Shown here: positions 42,319 through 50,498 of the stretch, in pieces
How the letters are laid out: the number at the start of each line of letters is the position of its first letter
How positions within the stretch are numbered: the stretch's first letter is position 1
Source of the DNA: Hyphomicrobiales bacterium
Lineage (GTDB): Bacteria > Pseudomonadota > Alphaproteobacteria > Rhizobiales > Beijerinckiaceae
Length of the DNA: 64,000 bases
Assembly (NCBI GenBank): GCA_027484605.1
Contig: JAIXSR010000158.1
Location: 1 to 64,000 of the forward strand
Direction: 5' to 3'
Notes under the pieces: model-generated
What the model saw: only the letters and a program-made list of their open reading frames with translations
Told to the model about the DNA's origin: nothing
The model's database searches: none
Program-made: the position numbers and the translations under genes

Positions 42319-43275
42319 TTATCCGAGCCGTCGGCCGATGGCGAGGAATTTCTCGGCGCGGGCCTCGCGCAGGGCCTCGGGGCTCATGCCGGCCATGTCC
42401 TGCAGGGCGCGGGCAACGGCCTCGCCGGTGGCGTGGATGGCATCCCCGGGCGCGCGATGGGCGCCGCCGACCGGTTCGGAGATGATCACGTCGATGACGT
42501 TCATGCGGAGCAGGTCCTGCGCCGTGATCTTCATCGTGGTTGCGGCTTCCTGCGCGCGCAGCGAATCACGCCAGAGGATCGAGGCTGCCGCTTCCGGGGA
42601 AATCACGCTGTAGATCGCATGCTCGAGCATCAGCACGCGATTGGCGGTGGCGATCGCGATCGCGCCGCCGGACCCGCCTTCGCCGAGGATCACCGCCACG
42701 TTGGGCACGCCCAGCGCCAGGCAGGCATCGGTCGAACGGGCGATCGCCTCGGCCTGGCCGCGCTCCTCGGCCCCGATCCCGGGATAGGCGCCGGCCGTAT
42801 CGACGAGCGAGATGACCGGCAGGCCGAATCGATCGGCCAGTTCCATCACGCGTTGCGCCTTTCGATAGCCTTCGGGCCGGGCCATGCCGAAATTATGCCT
42901 GAGGCGGCTCTCGGTATTCGAGCCCTTTTCCTGCCCGATCACCACGACCGGCTCGCCGCGGAACCGTGCAAAACCGGCCACGACAGCCGCGTCCTCGCCG
43001 AAGACGCGATCACCGGCCACGGCCGTGAACTCGGTGAACAGGGCCTCGATATAGTCGAGGCAATGCGGGCGCTCCGGATGCCGGGCCACCTGCGTCTTCT
43101 GCCAGGGCGTGAGATTGCTGTAGAGATCGCGCAAGGCGGTTTCGGCCTTGGCCTCCAAGCGCGTCACGTCCTCGCCGATGGCAGCGGCGCCGTCACGGGC
43201 CGCGAGGGCACGGAGTTCGGCAATCTTGCTCTCAAGCTCGGCAACCGGCTTCTCGAAATCCAGATAGGCGCGCAT
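42319..43275 (-). CDS. accA: Acetyl-CoA carboxylase carboxyltransferase subunit alpha
   Basis: A 318-residue subunit which, with AccD, transfers CO2 from biotin to acetyl-CoA to make malonyl-CoA for fatty acid synthesis. MRAYLDFEKPVAELESKI at the start, HPERPHCLDYIE, GQEKGSNTESRLRHNFGMA and GEGGSGGAIAI are typical. GAAGG precedes the ATG. accD is not nearby, as is usual. xerD lies just upstream on the same strand. Confidence 0.97.
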   Translation of the reverse strand: MRAYLDFEKPVAELESKIAELRALAARDGAAAIGEDVTRLEAKAETALRDLYSNLTPWQKTQVARHPERPHCLDYIEALFTEFTAVAGDRVFGEDAAVVAGFARFRGEPVVVIGQEKGSNTESRLRHNFGMARPEGYRKAQRVMELADRFGLPVISLVDTAGAYPGIGAEERGQAEAIARSTDACLALGVPNVAVILGEGGSGGAIAIATANRVLMLEHAIYSVISPEAAASILWRDSLRAQEAATTMKITAQDLLRMNVIDVIISEPVGGAHRAPGDAIHATGEAVARALQDMAGMSPEALREARAEKFLAIGRRLG

Positions 43276-43421
43276 GAACCTTCAACATGTTTCGGGATCG
43301 AGCTGCCGGCAGGTCCGGGCCGCGGAAAGACGGCCAGACCGGTGCCTCGATCCCCCCAAAAAGGCGCCGCAACCTGACGATTGAGGCGCTTGGCGTCAAG
43401 CCCCCTCGCCAAATGAGGCGA

Positions 43422-44339
43422 TTAATCCGGCCTGTCGTTCAACGGATGCAGGTCCCGTACCATGGCGCGGGCCCGCTCGTCCAAGACATGGGTATAGATC
43501 TGCGTTGTCGCAATGTCGGCATGGCCGAGAAGCTGCTGGACGATACGCAGATCGGCACCGTTCTGCAGCAGATGCGTGGCGAAGGCATGCCTCAGCACAT
43601 GGGGCGAGAGCAGGTCAGCACGGATGCCGGCCGCCCCGGCGAGGCGCTTCAGCTCGCGCGCGAAAACCTGGCGGGGCATATGGCCGAGTTCGCTCGCCGC
43701 CGGGAAGAGGAACCGCGAGTCCTGGCCCGGCTTCAGCGCCGCGCGATACTGGCGCACCGCTTCCCGCGCCGCCCCGGTGATCAGGACCAGCCGCTCCTTG
43801 TTGCCCTTCCCGCGGACGATGAGCCCCTCGCGGTCCGAACGGATGCTCTGGGCCGGCAACGCCACCAGTTCCGACACGCGCAGCCCGGTGGCATAGAGCA
43901 GCTCGATCATCGCCTGCAGGCGCAGGGCCGCCATGCGGGCATGGGGCGTCAGGCCCGGCTTCTCTGCCTCGGCCCGCGCCTGGGCCAGAAGCCGGCTGAC
44001 ATCGTCGACACTGATGACCTTCGGCAGCGAGGCGCCACGTTTCGGACCTTCCAGCGTCACCGTCGGATCATCCGGCCGCAGAGCCTCGGTATAGAGGAAC
44101 CCGTGGAACTGGCGGATCGAGGACAGCCGGCGCGCCAGGGTTGCCGGCTTGAACCCTTCCGCCGCGAGATCCTGGAGATAGGCCCGGATCCGCGCGACGG
44201 GCACGGTCTCCGCGCGTTCGGGCACGATGCCCTCGAGATAATGGGCGAGATCGCGGCGATAGGCATCGAGCGTGTTCTTCGCCGCCCCGCGTTCGGCGGC
44301 CAGCATCGCCAGGAAGCCCCGGAGCGCCCGCTCGCTCAT
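43422..44339 (-). CDS. xerD: Tyrosine recombinase XerD
   Basis: A 305-residue site-specific recombinase resolving chromosome dimers at dif with XerC. The N-terminal SAM-like DNA-binding domain (FLAMLAAERGAAKNTLDAYRRDL) is followed by the catalytic domain with Arg in ATGLRVSELV, HVLRHAFATHLL (HxxR), LGHADIATTQIYTHV (His and nucleophile Tyr). Its context, between accA and aroK, is that of the housekeeping gene and not of a mobile element. Start at 44339 matches family N-termini. Confidence 0.95.
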   Translation of the reverse strand: MSERALRGFLAMLAAERGAAKNTLDAYRRDLAHYLEGIVPERAETVPVARIRAYLQDLAAEGFKPATLARRLSSIRQFHGFLYTEALRPDDPTVTLEGPKRGASLPKVISVDDVSRLLAQARAEAEKPGLTPHARMAALRLQAMIELLYATGLRVSELVALPAQSIRSDREGLIVRGKGNKERLVLITGAAREAVRQYRAALKPGQDSRFLFPAASELGHMPRQVFARELKRLAGAAGIRADLLSPHVLRHAFATHLLQNGADLRIVQQLLGHADIATTQIYTHVLDERARAMVRDLHPLNDRPD

Positions 44340-44352
44340 GGCCGGGTCCGGC

Positions 44353-44502
44353 TCATGGCGTCGCCCGGGGCCGGGGCGGATCGACAGGCACCGAAATCTC
44401 GCGCTGTTCCGGCTCGACCAGCGTGGCGAGGGCATGCAGCGCCCCGTAGCCAAGCCCGGCGAGCAGGCCGGCAAAGATCAGGATCCGGAGCAGGAACAGC
44501 AT
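44353..44502 (-). CDS. 49-residue single-pass membrane protein upstream of xerD
   Basis: A 49-residue peptide with one membrane segment, MLFLLRILIFAGLLAGLGYG, and a short polar tail EPEQREISVPVDPPRPR, ending 13 bp before xerD. I recall similar small proteins in this position in other alphaproteobacteria, but no function is known to me. The ribosome site is weak. The Ile-rich/Pro-rich tail and the position argue for a real gene. Confidence 0.6.
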   Translation of the reverse strand: MLFLLRILIFAGLLAGLGYGALHALATLVEPEQREISVPVDPPRPRATP

Positions 44503-44648
44503 CGATTCACACCCGAATTCGTTTCGGCCCGGCAGGCCGGACAAGGCCGCCGCCGCACGCAACCCCATCCTGCTTAACGGTTTGCGCCAATTCGCGGTAG
44601 AAATTTCTCGCGGTTTTTGCATTAGGTGGCGCGCGACAGGAACTCCGC

Positions 44649-45272
44649 ATGAACGAAGCGATCGCCCCCGCCGATGATTCCACCCAGCCGATGCTGGCTC
44701 CCGCCGTGCGCGAGGCGCTGGCTGGCCGGCATGTCGTGCTGGTCGGCCTGATGGGCGCGGGCAAGACCTCGGTCGGGCGGCGCCTCGCCCAGAAGCTCGG
44801 CCTGCCCTTCATCGATTCGGACCATGCGATCGAGGAATCGGCCCGGATGACCATTCCCGAGATCTTCGCCCAGCTGGGCGAATCGGAATTCCGCGCCGGC
44901 GAGAAGAAGGTGATCGCCCGCCTCCTCGGCGAACCGCAGCAGGTCATCGCGACCGGCGGCGGCGCCTATATGGATCCCGAAACGCGCGCCCGCATCCGCG
45001 ACAGGGCCATGTCCGTCTGGCTCCGGGCCGACCTGCCGGTGCTGATGCGCCGCGTGCAGAAGCGCCAGAACCGGCCCCTGCTCCAGACGGCCGATCCGGT
45101 TGCGACGATGCAGGCGCTGATCGACAAGCGCTACCCGGTCTATGCCGAGGCCGACATCTGCGTGACCAGCCTGGAAATCCCGCATGAGCAGATGGTCCAG
45201 ACCGTGCTGGAAACCATGCTGGCCTTCCTGGCCGACACCGCGCCGCCCCCTGCCGAAAGCCTCGCCCCATGA
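44649..45272 (+). CDS. aroK: Shikimate kinase
   Basis: A 207-residue P-loop kinase phosphorylating shikimate. Walker A GLMGAGKTSVGRRLA, the shikimate-binding DSDHAIEE and GGGAYMD patterns, and the LID Arg in RQNRPLLQT are present. The start overlaps nothing upstream; the stop overlaps aroB by 4 bp. It is divergent from the xerD operon. Confidence 0.96.
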   Translation: MNEAIAPADDSTQPMLAPAVREALAGRHVVLVGLMGAGKTSVGRRLAQKLGLPFIDSDHAIEESARMTIPEIFAQLGESEFRAGEKKVIARLLGEPQQVIATGGGAYMDPETRARIRDRAMSVWLRADLPVLMRRVQKRQNRPLLQTADPVATMQALIDKRYPVYAEADICVTSLEIPHEQMVQTVLETMLAFLADTAPPPAESLAP

Positions 45273-46387
45273 ACGATTCCTCCCCGCGCAAGGTCCGCGT
45301 CGATCTGGCCGGCCGCAGCTACGACATCCTGATCGGCCGCCATCTCCTCGCGGAAGCCGGCGCCAACATCCTCGATGCGACGCGCGCCCGGGCCTGCCTG
45401 ATCCTCACGGACGAGAATGTCGCGGCCTGCCATCTCGCCCCGCTCCGCGAAGGGCTGGCGGCCGCCGGGCTGGGCGTGGCCGAGCTTGTCCTGCCGGCAG
45501 GCGAGAAGACCAAGAGCTGGCCCTTTCTCGAGAAGACCATCGAAGCCATCCTCTCGGGCCGGCTCGAGCGGGGCGATGCCGTCATCGCGCTCGGCGGCGG
45601 CGTCATCGGGGATCTCGCCGGCTTTGCCGCGGCGATTGCCCGCCGGGGGATGCATTTTGTCCAGGTCCCGACCTCCCTTCTGGCGCAGGTCGATTCCAGC
45701 GTCGGCGGCAAGACGGGCATCAACACGGCGCAGGGCAAGAACCTTGTCGGGGCCTTCCACCAGCCGCGTCTGGTGCTGGCCGATACGGCCCTTCTCGACA
45801 CCCTGCCCCTGCGTGAATTGCGCGCCGGCTATGCCGAGGTGGTGAAATACGGGCTGATCGACCGGCCTGATTTCTACGAATGGCTGGAAGCCGGTGCCTG
45901 GCGTGGCATCTTTTCCGGCGGCCCGGAACGCGAGGAGGCCGTCGCGGTGTCCTGCACCGCCAAGGCAGCCATCGTCGCACGGGACGAAACCGAAACCGGA
46001 GACCGGGCCCTGCTCAATCTCGGCCATACTTTCGGCCATGCCCTCGAGGGGCTGGTGCGGTATGATGCGGCCCGGCTGGTCCATGGCGAGGCTGTCGCCC
46101 TCGGCATGGCCATGGCCCATCGCTATTCCGCGCGAGCCGGCCTCTGCCCGGCGGATCTGCCGGACCGGGTCGAGCGCCACCTTGCCGAGATCGGCCTGCC
46201 CACGCGCCTGAAACAGGTGGATGGTCCGTGGACGCCGGATGGCATGCTCGGCATGATGGCCCAGGACAAGAAGGTCAGCCGCGGGACGCTGACCTTCATT
46301 CTCACCCGCGGCCTCGGCCAGAGCTTCATCGCCCGGGATGTCTCGGCTTCGGCGATCCGCGATTTCCTCGTGGAGGAATGCGGCTAG
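45269..46387 (+). CDS. aroB: 3-dehydroquinate synthase
   Basis: A 372-residue NAD+- and Zn2+-dependent enzyme, second step of the shikimate pathway. ALGGGVIGDLAGFAAA, VDSSVGGKTGINT and the Zn-ligand elements YAEVVKYGL, LGHTFGHALEG and HGEAVALGMAMA are all clear. Forms an aroKB operon feeding chorismate to the aromatic genes at 8-11 kb. Convergent with the ABC exporter gene, 4-bp overlap. Confidence 0.97.
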   Translation: MNDSSPRKVRVDLAGRSYDILIGRHLLAEAGANILDATRARACLILTDENVAACHLAPLREGLAAAGLGVAELVLPAGEKTKSWPFLEKTIEAILSGRLERGDAVIALGGGVIGDLAGFAAAIARRGMHFVQVPTSLLAQVDSSVGGKTGINTAQGKNLVGAFHQPRLVLADTALLDTLPLRELRAGYAEVVKYGLIDRPDFYEWLEAGAWRGIFSGGPEREEAVAVSCTAKAAIVARDETETGDRALLNLGHTFGHALEGLVRYDAARLVHGEAVALGMAMAHRYSARAGLCPADLPDRVERHLAEIGLPTRLKQVDGPWTPDGMLGMMAQDKKVSRGTLTFILTRGLGQSFIARDVSASAIRDFLVEECG

Positions 46388-48186
46388 GACGCATGCTCCT
46401 GCACGGGCGCGGCCGCCGGGGCCGCGACCGGGTTCTGCTGGGCCATGAACTGCGCCCGCGCCAGTTCCGCAAACCGCCCGTTCGCTGCCACCAGCGTCTC
46501 GAAATTGCCGCTCTCGACGATGCGGCCCCTGTCGAGCACGAGGATATGGTCGGCATTGCGGATCGTCGCCAGCCGATGGGCGATCACGAAGGTCGTGCGA
46601 TCCTTCATCACCGCCTCGAGCGCCTTCTGGAGCTTCTGCTCCGTGGATGCGTCGAGGGCCGAGGTCGCCTCGTCGAGGATAAGCACCGGCGGATTCTTGA
46701 GCAGCGCCCGTGCGATCGAGAGCCGCTGGCGTTCGCCGCCCGAGAGCGACCGGCCGCGTTCACCCACCACCGTGTCGAGCCCCTCGGACTGGCGTCCGAT
46801 GAATTCGAGCGCCTGCGCCCGCTCGAGCGCGTCCATCATCTCGGCCTCGGTGGCATCGGCCCGGCCGACCTCGAGATTTTCCCGGATGGTCCGGGCGAAG
46901 AGCATCGGCTCCTGGAAGACCACGGCAATGTTCCGCCGCAGCGATTGCAGGGTGAAATCGCGGATATCCTGCTCGTCGATGAGGATGCGGCCGGATTGCG
47001 GATCGAAGGCCCTGTGCAGCAGGCCGAGGGTGGTCGACTTGCCCGAACCCGTCGCGCCGACCAGCGCGATCGTCCTGCCCGGCGCCGCAGTGAAGGTCAG
47101 GTCGGCAATGGCCGTCCGCTTGCCGTCATAGGAGAAGGAGACCTGGTCGAACACGACCTCGCCCTTCAGCGTGCCGGCATCAACCGCGTTGGGCCGGTCC
47201 TGCACCTGTGGCGTCGTGTCGAGCACTTCGAAGAAGTCACGCAGCTTGGGCGCCTGCATGAAGAGCTGGTTCACGAAGCCCACCGCGGCCTCGAGCTTGC
47301 CGATCAGCAGGGTCGCGTAGCCCATGAAGGTCACGATGTCGCCGATCGTCGCGAGATCGCGGATATGGAGCCACGTGCCCAGCAGGAAGATCGCCGTGAC
47401 AGTCAGCGTCGAGGCGGCGCGCGTGGCGACCGAGGCGATTGCCCACCAGGAGAGAACCGGGATCTGGGCCGAAAGCAGCCGGTCGATCACGAAGCGCAGT
47501 TCATTCAGCTCCGCCTGGATCCGTGTGAAGCTCTGGATGACCGGGATGTTGCCGATCGCGTCCGAGGTATGCTCGGCCAGTTCCGAGTGGTAACCCTCCA
47601 CCTTCTCCTGCAGCGTCGCGGCACGGTTGATCACCAGCCCCATCAGGCAGGCGAAGATGACCACCAGCCCGACGAGGAGCAGGCCGAGGCGCCAGTTGAT
47701 GAGCAGCGTCAGCGGCAGCAGGACCACCAGCGAGACCAGGGCGGCGCAGTGATCGCGCATGAAGCCGAGCCAGAGCCAGAACATGCCATCGGCCCCGTTG
47801 AGCATGACCTTCAGCGTCCGGCCGGAATGGGTGGCCGAATGGAAGGAGAGCGGCAGCGTCAGCACATGCTCGAAATAGGTCGCCATCACGCCGAGGCGCC
47901 GCCGATGCGACATCCGGTCGGCATGCAGGGCCACCGTGACCCCGCCGATGATCGAGACCAGCCCGAAGGCCAGCCAGAGGCCGATCAGCGGCAGCAGGGA
48001 TTCGAGCGTCGGCTTGCTGCCCTGCGCCTGCGAGCCAGTGAGCAGGTTGATGATCTTCCCGAACAGATAGGGCTCGGCAAACATCGCGGTGGCGAGCGCG
48101 AGATTGGCCATGACCAGCACGAGGCCGAGCCGCAATTCCGGGCCCAGCTGCATCAGAACGCGGAAATAGAGGCGCGGAAGCGACAT
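46384..48186 (-). CDS. ndvA: NdvA/ChvA-like glucan ABC exporter
   Basis: A 600-residue half-transporter with an N-terminal six-helix domain and a C-terminal ATPase. Walker A is GATGSGKST, the signature LSGGERQR, Walker B LILDEATSALD. The whole-length pattern (AEPYLFGKIIN, WLWLGFMRDH, RLLSAQIPVLSWWAIAS, DFFEVLDTTPQVQDRP) closely matches the cyclic beta-1,2-glucan exporter NdvA/ChvA of rhizobia. The glucan synthase ndvB is not in the window, so the substrate is inferred. Start chosen for GAGGG before ATG at 48186. Confidence 0.85.
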   Translation of the reverse strand: MSLPRLYFRVLMQLGPELRLGLVLVMANLALATAMFAEPYLFGKIINLLTGSQAQGSKPTLESLLPLIGLWLAFGLVSIIGGVTVALHADRMSHRRRLGVMATYFEHVLTLPLSFHSATHSGRTLKVMLNGADGMFWLWLGFMRDHCAALVSLVVLLPLTLLINWRLGLLLVGLVVIFACLMGLVINRAATLQEKVEGYHSELAEHTSDAIGNIPVIQSFTRIQAELNELRFVIDRLLSAQIPVLSWWAIASVATRAASTLTVTAIFLLGTWLHIRDLATIGDIVTFMGYATLLIGKLEAAVGFVNQLFMQAPKLRDFFEVLDTTPQVQDRPNAVDAGTLKGEVVFDQVSFSYDGKRTAIADLTFTAAPGRTIALVGATGSGKSTTLGLLHRAFDPQSGRILIDEQDIRDFTLQSLRRNIAVVFQEPMLFARTIRENLEVGRADATEAEMMDALERAQALEFIGRQSEGLDTVVGERGRSLSGGERQRLSIARALLKNPPVLILDEATSALDASTEQKLQKALEAVMKDRTTFVIAHRLATIRNADHILVLDRGRIVESGNFETLVAANGRFAELARAQFMAQQNPVAAPAAAPVQEHAS

Positions 48187-48355
48187 GGAGCCCTCGGCTG
48201 GAAACACGGACGCGCTTATGCGGCCGGCCAGATGAACAGGAACTGAGTAGGCGCGCTCCTTAAGCTTAACCCTTCCTTTAGCTCGAGCGCATAACTTGCC
48301 GGTCAGGGACCGCAAATAGGCGGTGCACATTCTGTGCGACCGGGGACAGGATCAC

Positions 48356-49132
48356 ATGGACATCTCTACCATCGTTGGGACATTGCTGGGCATTGCCGTG
48401 GTCATCGTCCTGATGCTGATGGACGGGCATCTGAGCATTTACGTCTCGGAACATGCCGCCATCGTCATCTTCGGCGGGGCCATCGCCTCCACCATGATCC
48501 GCTTCCCCTTCTCCTCCATGGTCCATGGCCTCCCGATGGGCATGCGCTATGTCCTCCAGCTGCGGGCACTCGACCCGCGCGGACTGATCGAGGAGATCAC
48601 CAAGATCGCCGAGGTCATGCGCAAATCCGGCCCGATGGCGCTCGAGACCCTGAAGGTCGATGACCCCTTCCTCGCCCAGGGCATCCGCTATGTGGTGGAC
48701 GGCTATGATGCCGAATTCATCCAGAACACGATGAACAAGGACCGGGACACGTTCCTGGCGCATCTGGACGAGGGCCAGAAGATCTACCGCGCGATCGGCG
48801 ACTGCGCCCCGGCCTGGGGCATGGTCGGCACGCTGCTCGGGATGGTGGGCATGTTCGCGAACATGGAAGACCCGGCCAAGCTGGGCCCCTTCATGGCCAC
48901 CGCATTGCTCGCCACGCTCTACGGCGCGCTGATCGCCAACCTGTTCTGCCTGCCGATCGCCGACAAGCTGCATGTCAAGCTCGAGGAAGAGGATATCTCG
49001 CGCTCGCTCATCATCGACGGCGTGATGCAGATCCGCCAGGCGAAGAGCCCGGGCATCATCCGCGAGATGCTGCTTTCCTATCTGCCGGACCATCACAAGG
49101 CGCATTTTGTCGATGCGGAAGCCGCCGCCTGA
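48356..49132 (+). CDS. motA: Flagellar stator MotA/PomA-type proton channel
   Basis: A 258-residue inner-membrane protein of the MotA/TolQ/ExbB superfamily. Four membrane segments, a cytoplasmic loop with YVVDGYDAEFIQNTMN, and PAWGMVGTLLGMVGMFANM followed by TALLATLYGALIANLF resemble PomA/MotA. Together with MotB it converts ion flow into flagellar rotation. AGGA precedes the ATG. No other flagellar genes lie nearby. Confidence 0.9.
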   Translation: MDISTIVGTLLGIAVVIVLMLMDGHLSIYVSEHAAIVIFGGAIASTMIRFPFSSMVHGLPMGMRYVLQLRALDPRGLIEEITKIAEVMRKSGPMALETLKVDDPFLAQGIRYVVDGYDAEFIQNTMNKDRDTFLAHLDEGQKIYRAIGDCAPAWGMVGTLLGMVGMFANMEDPAKLGPFMATALLATLYGALIANLFCLPIADKLHVKLEEEDISRSLIIDGVMQIRQAKSPGIIREMLLSYLPDHHKAHFVDAEAAA

Positions 49133-49160
49133 TCGCGGACCAGCGTAACGGAGACCGATC

Positions 49161-49991
49161 ATGGCACGCAAACGCGGAGCGGCACACGGCGGCGGTGGAG
49201 GCCACGGCTGGTTCGTGACCTTCGCCGACCTGATGGGTCTGCTCGTCGCCTTCTTCGTCATGCTCGTCGCCTTCTCGACGCCGAACCAGAAGAAACAGCA
49301 GATCGTCGCCGGTTCCATGCGCGAATCCTTCGGCATGCAGAAGCACACGCGCACGACCGGGATCATCGAGACCGACGGCGTGCCCGTGCGCTCGACGATC
49401 AAGTATACCCGCAAGGTCTCGACGGATTTCGCCGCCGACCAGACCTCGCCCTTCGCGAATTCGCAGCGCGATACGGTGGCAAACGGCACGTTCCTCGCCG
49501 ATCGCGGGTTCACCACCGCCGCGGTCTCGCTCCGCCAGGCCCTGCAGGAAATGCCTGAAATCGCCGAGATTTCCCGCAATGTGGTGATCGAGGAGACCGA
49601 TGAGGGCCTCGATATCCAGATCGTCGACCAGGATGGCCGCTCGATGTTCCCGGAAGGATCGGCCCTGCCCTACGAGCGCACCCGGAAGATCATCGCCGCT
49701 GTCGCCCCGACCTTGCGCCGCATGCCCAACCGCATCCGGGTGACGGGCCACATTTCCTCCGGCCGCGCGGCCTCGAAGGAACGCGGTGCCGGCTGGAAGC
49801 TCTCGGCCGAACGGGCTGTCTCGGTCCGCGACATTCTCGCCAATAACGGCGTGCCGGATGACCGTTTCGAATCGGTTGTCGGCCGCGGCGATACGCAGCC
49901 TGTCTTCCCGGATGATCCGACATTGGCCCCGAACCGGCGTGTCTCGATCATGCTCGTGCACGAACAGCCGCCGCTCCCGCCAAAGAATTAA
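49161..49991 (+). CDS. motB: Flagellar stator MotB, OmpA-like
   Basis: A 276-residue partner of MotA. A single membrane segment (VTFADLMGLLVAFFVMLVAF) contains the ion-binding Asp23. A linker follows, then a C-terminal OmpA-like peptidoglycan-binding domain (residues ~190-270) with RIRVTGHISSG, LSAERAVSVRDILANNGV and NRRVSIML. The usual GHTD is GHIS here. 28 bp separate it from motA. Confidence 0.92.
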   Translation: MARKRGAAHGGGGGHGWFVTFADLMGLLVAFFVMLVAFSTPNQKKQQIVAGSMRESFGMQKHTRTTGIIETDGVPVRSTIKYTRKVSTDFAADQTSPFANSQRDTVANGTFLADRGFTTAAVSLRQALQEMPEIAEISRNVVIEETDEGLDIQIVDQDGRSMFPEGSALPYERTRKIIAAVAPTLRRMPNRIRVTGHISSGRAASKERGAGWKLSAERAVSVRDILANNGVPDDRFESVVGRGDTQPVFPDDPTLAPNRRVSIMLVHEQPPLPPKN

Positions 49992-50006
49992 GGCCCCGGG
50001 CCGGGT

Positions 50007-50498
50007 TCAATCCTCGGCAACGAGAACCACCCAATAGACGCGATGGCGTGATTCCGGCCGCGCCACGACTCCGATCCCGTAGCGCCTGCCTTTCGGCGCG
50101 CGGAGCACGGAATCATGCGCAGGCGAGCCGCGCCAGCCGGAAAAAGCATCCGCGAAGCTGTGATAGCCGCCCGAGACGCTCCGCTTCAGCCCGCGCGAAG
50201 GCCGGTTGCCGTGAAGTGCCTCGGCGGAAAGCTCACCCCGGGCTGCCAGCCTTGCGGCCTCGCCGCGGGCCTGCTCGGCAAGGGCCGGATCCCAGGCGAG
50301 GGCCGGCAGGCCGAGATTGGTCCGGTAGCCATTGATGATGGTCGTGCTTGTCTGCGGGTCGAGCGCCGTACCCGACCGCGCGAGATCGACATAGAAGGCG
50401 GGCTGCTGGCGAGACGGCGCCGAATCGGAACAGGCTGCCAGGCCGAGCGCGGAAGCCAGGGCCAGCACGGCCGGATTGCACATAAGCCTGCTCCTCAT
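50007..50498 (-). CDS. CAP/SCP-domain lipoprotein
   Basis: A 163-residue secreted lipoprotein: hydrophobic NPAVLALASALGLAAC gives a lipobox with Cys23. The rest is a short CAP domain: IINGYRTNLGLPALAWDPALAEQARG, SFADAFSGWRGSPAHDSVLRA and YGIGVVARPESRHRVYWVVLV. Bacterial CAP proteins are of uncertain function; some bind lipids or peptidoglycan. The ATG overlaps the stop of the channel gene by 4 bp. Confidence 0.87.
   Translation of the reverse strand: MRSRLMCNPAVLALASALGLAACSDSAPSRQQPAFYVDLARSGTALDPQTSTTIINGYRTNLGLPALAWDPALAEQARGEAARLAARGELSAEALHGNRPSRGLKRSVSGGYHSFADAFSGWRGSPAHDSVLRAPKGRRYGIGVVARPESRHRVYWVVLVAED

Noticed and set aside
43422-44339. Phage or island integrase
   Set aside because: Matches housekeeping XerD in size and motifs, and lies between accA and aroK without other mobile genes.
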